Shown here: positions 22,780 through 32,170 of the stretch, one piece after another
How positions within the stretch are numbered: position 1 is the first letter of the stretch
Layout: each line of letters begins with the position of its first letter
Origin: Gambelia wislizenii
Lineage: Eukaryota; Chordata; Lepidosauria; Squamata; Crotaphytidae
DNA: 64,000 bases
NCBI GenBank assembly: GCA_030847615.1
Contig: JAUMIR010000005.1
Coordinates: forward strand, 109,025,116-109,089,115
Direction: 5' to 3'
Notes under the pieces: model-generated
The model's input: only the letters and a program-made list of their open reading frames with translations
What the model was told of the DNA's origin: nothing
Database searches by the model: none
Program-made: the position numbers and the translations under genes

Positions 22780-23345
22780 GGTGTGTGTGGTGTAGAACCT
22801 AGCTTGAATCTTCGTGCTGCCGCCTCAGAGTGATCTGTAAAGGGTTATTAGGATTACCAGCCACTGTCCACCCCCCTTTTGCCCTCTTTACTCGGGTCCA
22901 ATGTATCCAGGGTTTAATACTAACTATTTTTACTACTGTAGGGGTGGAAAGGATGACAATTATAGGGCCTTTCCAATGGGGTGTCAAAGAGTCATTTTCC
23001 CAATCTTTAACTTCTGTAATAGGAATTAGGGCATGTTTTTCTAACACATATCAGCATTGGGCTTGCAATACATTATCTAGTATTTGCACCTCTTGTTGCA
23101 AACTAACATTTACTAACTCTTGTATGTTCCCCCCTTAGCCCAACCAAAATCTGGGCTGACTTACCATACCTTAATTCAAATGGGGACAAGCCAGCAGTCT
23201 TATGTGGGGTATAATGAATCCTAAAGAGGGCCAAGGGCAGTATTTCTGTCTACTTTTGCTTGGTTTCCTGGCACAGCTTAGCCAGATGAGTTTTGATAGT
23301 TTGATTCATCCTCTCCACTTGTCTGGAACTCTGAAGATGATATGC
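22780..23345 (-). pseudogene. ERV integrase C-terminal part
   Basis: Near 23340-23150 the minus strand shows the end of the integrase core (QVERMNQTIKTHLAKL, then PLALFRIHYTPHKTAGLSPF, with one stop between). At 23047-22799 comes the C-terminal domain (LTPHWKGPIIVILSTPTVVK, IKPWIHWTRVK), closely matching the gammaretroviral pattern of W-K-G-P and P-T-x-K-V. Protease, RT, RNase H and the zinc-binding and DDE parts are absent; gag sequence begins within a few hundred bases to the right. Confidence 0.85.
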
Positions 23346-24620
23346 ACAACATAAAGTCTACTGGATTTAGGGTGCCCAGTCTGTTATATTCAATGAACTC
23401 TGCTTCGGTCATTCTAATGAAAGGAGCCTCTGCAAATACCTCTGCTTGTGTTTTCGTCTGCCAGTTGTCTCCTCCCTCTTCTATTTCAGTCTCTCTCTTC
23501 TTCTTCCATCTGGTCTTTTGTGTTCAAGCTGCCAATGTCCTTCTTGTCCACACCAGGCACATTGATTCCTTCTCTGCCTCTTCCAGGCTTTTTCTTTCAT
23601 CTCCACATCTCCACATCTCTATGTCTTCTTTCACGCTGCTCCACCAGTGCTGCTGCGAGAAACTCCAGCTTCTTGTCTATTTTCCAGTCCTTCTCTCACT
23701 TCTCTTCCTCGTCTCTATTCACATACTCTACACCTTCTGTTCACATGCACAGTACCTTCTATTCACATGCACAATACCTTCTGGGTTACTTCCAACAATT
23801 CCTTTATATTTTTCCTGCAAACCTTCATAAGTCCGTAACAAAAGTTATGTTAACCATCCTCATGTTATTCAGGGTTGAGGAGGTATACTGGTGATAGGTA
23901 TCTAGAAGGCACGCAAGTTAGGCTCCAGGGGCTTCAGGGGCTCCCTCTAGTACTTTTGAGACTTCAGTCATGTTAACTTGCTTTTTTTATTCCATCATGG
24001 CTTCTAATAGTAGGGTTTGATATTGGATGAGGCGCTTTATCTGTTCCAGCTCATAAGGATCTCAGCGGGTTGCCCTGATGGCACTCTCTCTCGCATCCTC
24101 CTTTGAGCATCAGCATGATTCTTGGGAGCTCTGACCAGAGCTTTCTGCTCCTGCTTGTTGTGTAATGCATCGCCTCTCTTCAGTGGTGAATAGGGTTAAT
24201 AGCTGCTGTTGGCAATCTAGCCAATTTTGCATACGTGAAGCCATAGTGTTAGCACATAACTCTATTATCTCTTGAAGCTTCTCTGTATATGAGGTGTAGT
24301 GGATTTCCCAATTCATACAGTTCCAGCTCATTAGGGGAACCTTGTGCTAGTCAGTTGGAAGTCAGGCAGTTGCCCTGTAGATCAGGGGCTGAATGGGTAA
24401 CATATCTTGTTTAAATAACTGGGATGACTGTAACTGTGTCTTCCTCTGTGGAGGAATTCACATTCCTGTATTTTCTACTTTGTCTGTTCTGGTAGGGAGG
24501 CTGGAAGAACCAGTGCAGCATAGGCAGTAAAATGAGGATCACAAGCAGGCATGGATCCTTTCTCTTTAGTTAAAGGAGCATCCTTTGGCTTATCCAATAA
24601 GATAGGTGGTGGTAGACTGT
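23346..24620 (-). pseudogene. ERV gag remnant (capsid to nucleocapsid)
   Basis: Right to left: a linker ending YAALVLPASLPEQTK (about 24550-24510), a capsid-like stretch with NWLDCQQQLLTLFTTEERR (24331-24110), and a nucleocapsid knuckle CAWCGQEGHWHLEHK near 23560-23510. The last position of the CCHC pattern is altered to His. Stops and frameshifts lie between the blocks. Strings of Ser/Leu on the opposite strand (23342-23894) are shadows. Confidence 0.7.
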
Positions 24621-26480
24621 TTTTTCCTTGGGCTGAGTTTGCATAGCTGCTGGAATTTAATTGTCAGCTCAGGATGCATCTGTAGTACTGGACATTTTAA
24701 TCTTTGCAATATAAGAATAGAAGGGCTGAGTAGTGTTATTGTAAATATACTGCCAGCAAGTTATCTCTGTTTTCTCCCTGTCCCAGAGAATAGTTTACAT
24801 TTAGATTTTGAGAAGCTATTTTGTTTAGTTCAGATTTCTGTGGTGTCTTAGAGAGTGAAGAAGCTGCCATTGCTACCACAGAGAAAAGTCAGTAAATTCT
24901 CATCTCATCTGGGTTCTAGCATTATTGCTGGGGCTAAGCTGAATTCTTTTCTTGTCATTGGGTGGCATTTTTAAGTATATGAAGTGATAATACCAGATAG
25001 TTATTAGTCTGTCGCCATCTTGCCCCTCCTTTCTTCATAATAAGGCTGCTGGTGCTGTGCTTCCAGTGTAATGTACGGTGGGGGGTGTCATTGGCCCTAT
25101 CAGGTCATTTCCCCAGGGAATCTAACACTGGCTTTAAGTTATTGGCTAATTTTCCTTTTCTAATTACCAGAACCTTGGCTTGGGATCTCTTGGCACTTTT
25201 CAATCACTGGGGGGGGGGAATTCAATAGGATATCAACAGTATAGCTTTTGCAGGAATTATCTGCAAATAATAGATTACATTCCTGACAACTCTTGCCAAC
25301 TGAACTACTCTAAAAAAAACCATTTAGATTTTACATTCTAGTGTAACATTTTCCACATTTCTATTCCTCCATAAGGAAAGAATATGTTGAAACACCCAAA
25401 AGCTGTTATATTTTATTTATATTTTATTTACTCATCCCACGCATATTGTATAAAAAACTTAATTACTTAAAAAACTTTAAAAACTATAATTTACCCTTCT
25501 AGACAATATAAAAAATCAACATATTTTGATGTTATCCCTAAAAGCTTTTCATAGTGCTATTATTTCTCAAGATGATACAAAAAAAACAAAAACAAAAAAA
25601 AACCCACAATTGAAAATATTAGCTTTTTAGTGGACCTTATAATCAATATGCTCAGTGTTAAGCAAACAAGCTCCCAACTGTACACAAAGTCTTCCAACAT
25701 GACAAACTGGAGGATATATGCTGAAATTCACTGCCCTGCTCCTTTCTTAAACTCTCTTAGTATATAAAATGCATTTTTCACAATCATAACAGCATGTCAG
25801 ATTATTTCTCTTCTTTCTTTTACTGCATTTGACAACTCTCACAATTCTTGGGATCTTCTCCATCAAGCCTAATCCATTCCTTCTCAATTTCAACCTTAAT
25901 TATAATATGCTTTCTGGGTCGCATGTTTCTGTGGGGGGCTTCAAGGACCACTATATCGTCTGAGTCAATATTTTTCCTACTTAATGACCACATTTGACAC
26001 CTTAAAACATTACACGTTACACATTGAACAATTAACCATTTAAACAAAAAAGACACTTAAATGACTTATATACCAGACCAATAATTACAGTCTTCAAAAC
26101 AAAAACAAACATAAGAATCAGCAAGACACCACATGTATACTCTTTTTAAACATACCTAAAATACATTTACACTTTCATAAATCAAACATATGACTTCCTC
26201 CTCCTTCTTCCTATCTGTTGGTCTGATTTGTTTCTCTGACCATTACTTCACACTTATTTCTGTTGCTGCTTATACTGTTTTAGCTAAGTTTGTTTTCATT
26301 ACCTTTCTCTCTCTTTTTTAATCTTAATCCACAGAGATCTTTATTAAATCTGATTTGGATGTTCTGGGTCCCCAACATTTACAAAATACACACACCAAAT
26401 TTTATCTAACTTCAAAGATACTCCACTGGGCCATCCTACTCTGAAAGAGGGCTTAATCAGGACAATTTTTCAACAAACAA
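24621..26480 (-). other. unassigned AT-rich interior of the ERV
   Basis: This stretch lies between the leader and gag, where matrix coding would be expected, but I see no matrix-like sequence. It contains homopolymer runs (G run near 25211), A/T runs and a 78-codon minus-strand frame at 26056-25820 that starts at GTG and is rich in Cys and Lys. On the minus strand AAGATGGCGACAGAC near 25040 recalls LINE 5' UTRs. It could be an older insertion or captured sequence; I cannot assign it. Confidence 0.4.
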
Positions 26481-27107
26481 CTCTAGGGGTGCAAATATTG
26501 CTTCCTCCACCACCCATATCCACCCTCCTAAAATAGACACAGACAAGAGACACAAGGGAAAAACAAAAAAATGCATGGACAGTAGATAAGGGTCCTATTG
26601 CCCAAACCAAGATGAAATGGACACCAGTATCAAGAACCGCAGCAGTCACACATACAGACTCACACACACATTGCATATATTCAATTCACAGGCATTCGTT
26701 CCTACCTCCCACTTTTCCCAAATTGCCCCATATTACACTATTACCACTTTCTCAATGCTTCAATGGTACAACGGTTTCATCAGTGCGCCCTCACTGCATC
26801 TTATCTGGGTACTCGGGTTGCCCTTTAGGGGGTGATCAAGCCCCTCTTCCACTCTTATGGAGTGGGCCACAATAGTTCCCTTGTTTACTTGCCTGTTTTC
26901 TTTGGAGGTAGGGCTGCTCAGTTTCCTTCTCCATTTACTGGGTTCTCCTTGTGCGCGTTGCTGTTCAGGCAGCCATGGCACAGACTCCCATTCTTCCAAC
27001 AAATGGTTGGTGGCGCCCAGAATGAGTGTGCATGCTCATGGCCCCTTCCCAGCCACGGCAGTTAGAGCAGGCAAATGCCACCTCCTGTTCCATCACCTGC
27101 TGCTTCA
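26481..27107 (-). other. ERV 5' leader
   Basis: Sequence downstream of the primer site with no recognisable coding. The 80-codon minus-strand frame at 27002-26760 (EQQRAQGEPSKWRRKLSSP) has no known domain. A packaging signal may be located here by position only. Confidence 0.5.
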
Positions 27108-27125
27108 ATCCCAGACGAGCCCCCA
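27108..27125 (-). other. ERV primer-binding site (tRNA-Pro type)
   Basis: On the minus strand TGGGGGCTCGTCTGGGAT lies 4 bases (TAAA) after the 5' LTR. It differs at one position from the proline-tRNA primer site of murine-leukaemia-type gammaretroviruses. Confidence 0.92.
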
Positions 27126-27129
27126 TTTA

Positions 27130-27559
27130 TGATGCAGAAATCATGGAACAGCAGACCCACGGATTGGAAAGTGAATTTTATTACACCGGTGGGCCTGACT
27201 GGAATATCTTCCAAAGAGTCAGAACCCCGAGTCATGACTACAGAAAACCTTTATACAGTTTAATTCCCTCCTCCTTCTCTTTGTTGTCAGCAATTTCTCT
27301 GCAACAATTGTTGATAGTTCAGAAAGTATAAGGCAAAATAGCTTAGGAACATTTAGGTACAGTTCGACCGTTATCAGAGAAAGAATTTGTTTATGGAACA
27401 TAGGGTTGATTAGTAAGAACATTGACTAGGTCTGAGAGTTGCGAGGGAAAAGACATTGCAGACTTCCAGAGTCTCATGGGCTGTCTAGTCTGACCCCAAA
27501 TAGTAATTGTAAGTAACAGCATTCAGCAAATAGACATTAGAGTCTACATGGCCTCTACA
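27130..27559 (-). repeat. ERV 5' LTR with TATA box and poly(A) signal
   Basis: Same 430-bp length as the 3' LTR. On the minus strand TATAAAGG lies at 27255-27248 and AATAAA at 27182-27177, about 70 bases downstream, giving a compact U3-R-U5 arrangement. TG...CA ends are intact. Confidence 0.92.
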
Positions 27560-27563
27560 AAGA

Positions 27564-28254
27564 GAATTTCAGGAGCTCATAGGGCATTTGAATTTTGCCT
27601 GCAAGGTGATGGACCTGGGCAGGGCTTTCCTCCATCGAATGTGTGATGCCATTAAAGGGGTTGTGGAGCCCCATTACAGAATACACATTACGTCACAAAT
27701 TCGGGAGGATTTGTGGGTTTGGAGCACATTTTTGTCAGAATTTAATGGCGTCTCCTTCTGGCAGGAGGAAAAGAAGATGCAAGGGGCTCTCCAAATATCC
27801 TCTGATGTGGGGGGGGGGTCTTTGGGTTTTGGAGTTTATTTTGGCTGTCGTTGGTGTGCCACCCAGTGGCCCCAGGATTGGTCAACCTCAGGGATAGTTT
27901 CAGACTTGACATTTTTGGAATTTTTCCCAATTGTGGTTGCGGCCACCATTTCGGCCGCCGAGTTGGCCAATTCATTGGTACATTTTTAGGGTGACAACCT
28001 GGCAACGGTACAGGTAATAAACTCCCTTACTTCCAAATCCCCTTGTGTTATGACACTCATCAAGGCATTTACATTACAGTGTCTGAAGCACAATATCTTA
28101 TTCATAGCGAGGCATGTGGCGGGCGTTGACAATGGTATTGCTGATGCTCTTTCCCTCATGCAGATGGAGCATTTCAGAGACTTAGCCCCAGACGCAGCTC
28201 CAGAGGGTGAACAGATGATGGAGAGCCTGTGGAGGCTTGGGAGGCTGAGCTCGT
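27564..28254 (+). pseudogene. DIRS RNase H region (copy B)
   Basis: Resumes the polymerase frame after the ERV with ELIGHLNFACKVMDLGRAFL. Further blocks are LTFLEFFPIVVA, GDNLATVQVINSL (RNase H Asp), AFTLQCLKHNILFIARHVAG and VDNGIADALS. One stop precedes GDNLAT (near 27988) and a frame change lies near 28060. All blocks have counterparts in copy A. Confidence 0.8.
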
Positions 28255-29128
28255 GAGAGCTTTAGGTATGTCCTTAGCCCCTAGTACCTTAAAGGGATAC
28301 ATTCGGGCCTTGAAGGAGTATTTCCAATTCAGAGACCAGGTAGGCTTTCAACAGGGTTTGCCAGTACCCGTGGAGCAGCTCATCCAGTTTGCTATCTCCC
28401 TTTACAAAAAAGGCCTTGCCCCATAGTCTATTCAGATTCGGTTCTCAGTCATAGCTTTTTGGTTTAAAGCACAAGGCACGGTGGACTACACGGGCAATTT
28501 CCATATTCGCAAGGCTATTGAAGGGTGGACCAGGGAACGGGGCAAGAGAAAGGATGCTCGGGCCCCCCTCTCACCTGCAATTCTTAAATGTTTATTTCGC
28601 TTGTGGGCGGGTATTTGTACATCCCACTACGAATCGAAGCTATTTCATGCTGCGGCCCTGGTGGCCTTTTTCAGCGCCCTGTGAATCAGTGAACTCGTTC
28701 TGGCTTCTAAATCGGATGTGTCAGCCAGGGCCTTAGAGCTTTGAGACGTCCTCATGGAGGAATGTTAGGTCACCTTGACCTTGCGTTTCTCCAAGATGGA
28801 TCAGAAGCGGAAAGGTAAGAAATGTAAGCTTTCAATGGCCAGTGACCCAGATCTTTGCCCAGTTAGGGCTCTCCATCGGTACTTGAAAGTTCGAGGACCC
28901 ATGCCGGGACCCCTGCTTATCCATGCTGACTTCTCTCCTCTAACTAGATATCAATTTTGGACGGTGACAGCCAAAGCCTTGGGTAAGTTGGGCCTGCACA
29001 GGGTCAAGTTTGCAACTCATTCCTTCAGGATTGGGGCCACCTCCACCTCCTTCACCATGGGAATGCCAGCGGCCTCGATTCAGGGGATCGGCTGGTGGAG
29101 ATCTTCTGCCTACTGGCATTATATTTGA
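28230..29128 (+). pseudogene. DIRS tyrosine recombinase (copy B)
   Basis: N-terminal SAM-like part: SLAPSTLKGYIRALKEYFQF. Catalytic part: SYFMLRPW/LFHAAALVAFFSAL, then a TGA where copy C has the first catalytic Arg (GALRVSELV), TLRFSKMDQ, HADFSPLTRYQFWTV, FATHSFRIG (HxxR intact) and IGWWRSSAYWHYI (candidate Tyr). Broken by stops near 28425, 28681 and 28742. In DIRS elements this enzyme integrates a circular cDNA without target duplication. Confidence 0.85.
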
Positions 29129-29297
29129 CCCTTATGCCATTAATTTGTCTTCTTCCTCTTTTGTCTTTCAGATCTCAGGTTGACACCAGGGAGGCTGTGG
29201 GTGCTGATACGTGGCCATAGTATGGTTTACTGGGCGGCATGGCAGGCCTGTTTATGCCACTTTGGGCCACACCTGAGTCTGGGAGAAGGGGTCACAA

Positions 29298-29851
29298 TTG
29301 AGTGGTGGGGAAGGAGGGGACTTCGATGACATTGTTTATTGCCATTGCTCTTTCAGGAGTGGCAGGGGCTGCCTCCTGACATCCTTGTTATTCATTTGGG
29401 GGGCAATGATTTGGGCTTATGGAAAGGTAAAGCCCTTATTTGGCAAGGAATGCATGATATGCAGCAAATTAGGGCCCTCTGGCCTGCTGTCACACTCTTG
29501 TGGTCCACCATTCTGCCACGGCAGATATGGTGCAGGGCGGTGGACCCACGAAAAATTAACAAAGCTCAGCGCAGAGATAATAGGGAGATTAAGCATGCCA
29601 TGGATAAAGGGTTGGGATTTTATTTGCCATATCCTGACATTGTGTTCGCATGTCCCGAGCTCTACAGAGCTGATGGGGTACACTTGTCGGACACGGGAAA
29701 TTTAATTTTTTTATGTGATCCTCAGCAGGGGGTGAGGGACATTTTGGACAAGCTATTGGGGGAAGGGACTAAGCAGATGCTTGACCCTTTCTATGGCAGG
29801 AAAAGGGGGAGGCATAGGATTTGGTGTGCACTGTGGCACCTATTTTGGTGA
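29298..29851 (+). CDS. DIRS SGNH/GDSL hydrolase ORF (copy B)
   Basis: The open frame at 29339-29851 carries ILVIHLGGNDLGLWKGKAL (block III, G-x-N-D), WPAVTLLWSTILPRQIW, VFACPELYRADGVHLSDTGN (block V, D-x-x-H) and a QQGVRDILDKLLGEG end. The block I Ser nucleophile would lie upstream, before 29339, where the frame is not continuous. Position after the recombinase matches copies A and C. SGNH hydrolases are known from Ngaro-type elements; their role in the life cycle is not established. Probably a pseudogene with a short intact core. Confidence 0.75.
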
Positions 29852-30222
29852 AGGTAGGTATCTGGAAGGGCCACTTCAGGCCGTGTGGCCTAGGTGGACA
29901 GAAGGACACACTCCTTGGGGGTTGGCCTGAAGGATAATCCCTCACCTTAATCCATGTGGCTTGGATGGGGGACTTTTGGGTTCACCTTCCAGACATGGGC
30001 CGGCCATAGAACAACCCATAGAGCAATTGGGATTCTTCTCTGGGGCCCAGGTGTTCGCCTGGGGAAGCTGGGGTGTGTGGTCTCATTAGACCTACTGCCC
30101 CAGCTGCTCCCTCACTAGGTTGCCTCCCCCTTCTGAAGATCTTAGTTGGCATTTAAATAGGTAGGGCCAAATAAAGCCCATTTTATTTACCCCATATATC
30201 TGTTGTGTGGTCTCTTTATTGT
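29852..30222 (+). other. DIRS copy B 3' region
   Basis: Non-coding tail. It ends with TATTTAAATAGGTAGGG-type sequence, AATAAAGCCC and TGTGTGGTCTCTTTATT; the same tail, in reverse, is at 45546-45850 for copy C. AATAAA at about 30168 may be a poly(A) signal. The exact end against the L1 sequence is uncertain by about 10-20 bases. Confidence 0.65.
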
Positions 30223-30977
30223 GTGTGGCCTCGTTACTTCCCTGAGTCAGGCAGCAAAAGGTAGATTTGTTGCAGTGGAAATTGTGGTGGAAGGGAAGGT
30301 GTATTTGTTAATAGGAGTTTATATACCATGTAATAACAGCACCTCTTTCTGTAAAGACCTAAATAAAATAATAATGAGATATCAATATGAAAATTACTGT
30401 CACTAAAGGTATTGGAATGGTGTGGTAGATCCAGTTATGGACAGAAAACCATTCATGAAGAAAAAGAAAGGTCAGAGGAAACTACCCAAAGAGTTCTTTC
30501 AGTTAATGGAAGAACTATAATTATTAGATCTCTCAAGAGCTTGATATGAAAGATATCATTTTCTTTTGAATAGACACCAATCTTGGTCCAGGTTAGACAT
30601 GATCTGGGCTTCAAAAGAACTAGCAAATAAGATTTTAAAAATAGAAATATTAATGAAATCATTTTCTGATTATAATCCAATAATAGCTATTCTTAATTGG
30701 AAACAAAAGCAGAGGAGGTGGAGATGAAATGAGGTGCTACTGAGAGATGAAGAAGTGGTTAAGATATGCAAAAAAGAAAGATGATTTTTAAAGATTAATT
30801 TGGATAATGAGGTAGAAGATTGGATAGTTTGGGATACTTCTAAAGCTGTTATTCAGGGTCTGTTAATATAAAAAAATTAATAAAAAAAGAAACAAGAAAA
30901 AATAATAGTATATTGAATAAAATTGCAGAACTAGAACAGACTTTGAAAAGAGAACCCCAAAATAAGGATGCTCTCCA
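30223..30977 (+). pseudogene. L1 ORF2 endonuclease fragment (inverted half of the insertion)
   Basis: Plus-strand remnant with GRFVAVEIVVEGKVYLLIGV and YIPCNN, later SRLDMIWASKELANKILKIE, the S-D-x block as SFSDYNPI, LLRDEEVVKICKKE, IVWDTSKAVIQGLLI and LEQTLKREPQNKD. These match L1 endonuclease and its C-terminal edge. Stops are frequent. It runs straight into the right-hand target duplication at 30978, in the orientation opposite to the 3' end at 13349. Confidence 0.8.
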
Positions 30978-30995
30978 AAGTCAAAGCTGTCTCTT
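30978..30995. repeat. 18-bp target-site duplication, right copy
   Basis: Identical to 13331-13348. DIRS copy A resumes immediately after it. Confidence 0.9.
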
Positions 30996-32170
30996 AAATT
31001 GGCTGCACCCAGATGCCCATGATTAAGAATGCTTCTCCTTCTGTTTGGCAAGGAGTCTCATAGATCATTATTCTGTTTTCTTCTCTGCCCACTGGGTCTG
31101 AAGGCTTGGGGGTCATGCCTTCTCCTCTGATTGTCTCAGCTGCTCCAGCACCAGAAGAGTCCTGGTTCTGTGCCTCCTGAGGCTACCATTCCACAGGGTA
31201 TCTCCTCATCCTCATTCTCTGAGTCGTGGTCCATGAGAAAGCTTAAGCCTTCCTACAGGCATGTGGTTTGATGAGGCATGATGGCCAGAACCCAGCCCAA
31301 AACTCACTAGGCCACAGAGGCCCAAACCATGGTCATTAAAATCTGACCAGCCATGTGGTCCATAGAGGAGGTCTGAATGAGACCTAGTGCCAGAAGAAAT
31401 CTAATGAGGCCTCGGTGATATCGCCCTTAGAGGCCTAATGAGGCCTATGTGATGCCCCACCCAACATGAGTCCTATTGAGGCCTTGCAGCCAAAGAGATC
31501 TAATGAGATTTATGCCCAGCCTAGCTGCCAGGAGTCCTAGTGAGGCCTAATGAGGCCTGTACATGAGGCCTATGTGGAACCAACTCCTGATAGGGGGCTT
31601 AATGTGACTTATACAGGTCTGATCTGAAGAGGAAGCCTAATAAGGCCTCTAATCAGGCTGAAGAAGGGGTAACCCTGAAAAAAGGGGGGCACCTGCTGAT
31701 CCGACAGACCACCCAATCCCCTTCATGCAGGCTAGAGAGTCCTAGATGACCAAAAAACCCCACAAGGCCTCCTTGAGGGCCAAAGAGTAACCTGGAGGTG
31801 GTTACCTAGGGTGCCTATTCCAATCCCCCATAACACCTGGTCCACCTAAACTGCCTGCTTGTTCCCACAAGGAGTACTGTGTCACATCTGTGTCACATGG
31901 CAGCTGAAGCAGAATAATGAAAGGCTGCTTATCCCCACTGACTCTGCACTCCCTCATGATCACCGAGAGCAATATCAGCTGATCCACACATCTCCAAGGA
32001 AGGCCACCATCTGTCCACTGATGTATGTATCCATGAGTCATGGATCCATTCATGCTCAAAATTCATAGGGGGGCAGGTAGGCCTTAAAAATCCTCTAGCT
32101 CCCAATGCACTGCATCATGATGCCTTGCAGATGGCACAATCAGTGATGGCCTCTCATCCCCTCCTCTGTA
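30996..32170 (-). mobile_element. DIRS copy A, 5' part (gag remnant and leader)
   Basis: Continuation of the minus-strand DIRS after the nested block. The portion near 31130-31250 encodes an acidic, proline-rich gag N-terminus remnant. The rest consists of GAGGCCTAATGAGGCC-like motifs repeated irregularly (31360-31660), as in the copy B leader where AGGCCT/GCCTA motifs also recur. On the minus strand, 32150-32060 aligns loosely with the start of copy B (CATGATG, GGGAGC, TTTAAGGCC). No open frame is kept. Confidence 0.55.

Larger units (their letters stand above)
20944..27563 (-). mobile_element. gammaretrovirus-like ERV provirus, internally deleted
   Basis: Minus-strand provirus with two 430-bp LTRs (20948-21377 and 27130-27559) and a 4-bp target duplication AAGA (20944-20947 and 27560-27563). 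Right to left: 5' LTR, proline-tRNA primer site, leader, unassigned AT-rich stretch, gag remnant, integrase C-terminal part, env remnant, polypurine tract, 3' LTR. Protease, RT, RNase H and most of integrase are missing. The LTRs differ at about 5 of 430 positions, yet the interior is full of stops. It is replication-defective. Confidence 0.9.
13526..30222 (+). mobile_element. DIRS/Ngaro-like retrotransposon copy B, with two nested insertions
   Basis: Plus-strand element: leader (13526-14597), gag (14598-15662, resuming at 19759), RT (20061-20943), RNase H (27564-28254), tyrosine recombinase (about 28230-29128), SGNH hydrolase (29298-29851) and a 3' region ending near 30222 (TGTGGTCTCTTTATT). 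A chimeric CR1 interrupts gag and an ERV interrupts the pol region. Tyrosine recombinase in place of integrase is the hallmark of the DIRS order. The downstream hydrolase and the absence of any visible methyltransferase favour the Ngaro-like branch (inference). Without insertions it would span about 6 kb. Confidence 0.85.

Noticed and set aside
23342..23894. Ser/Leu/Phe-rich plus-strand frames of 62-162 codons
   Set aside because: Opposite strand of the ERV gag nucleocapsid region; no signal of their own.
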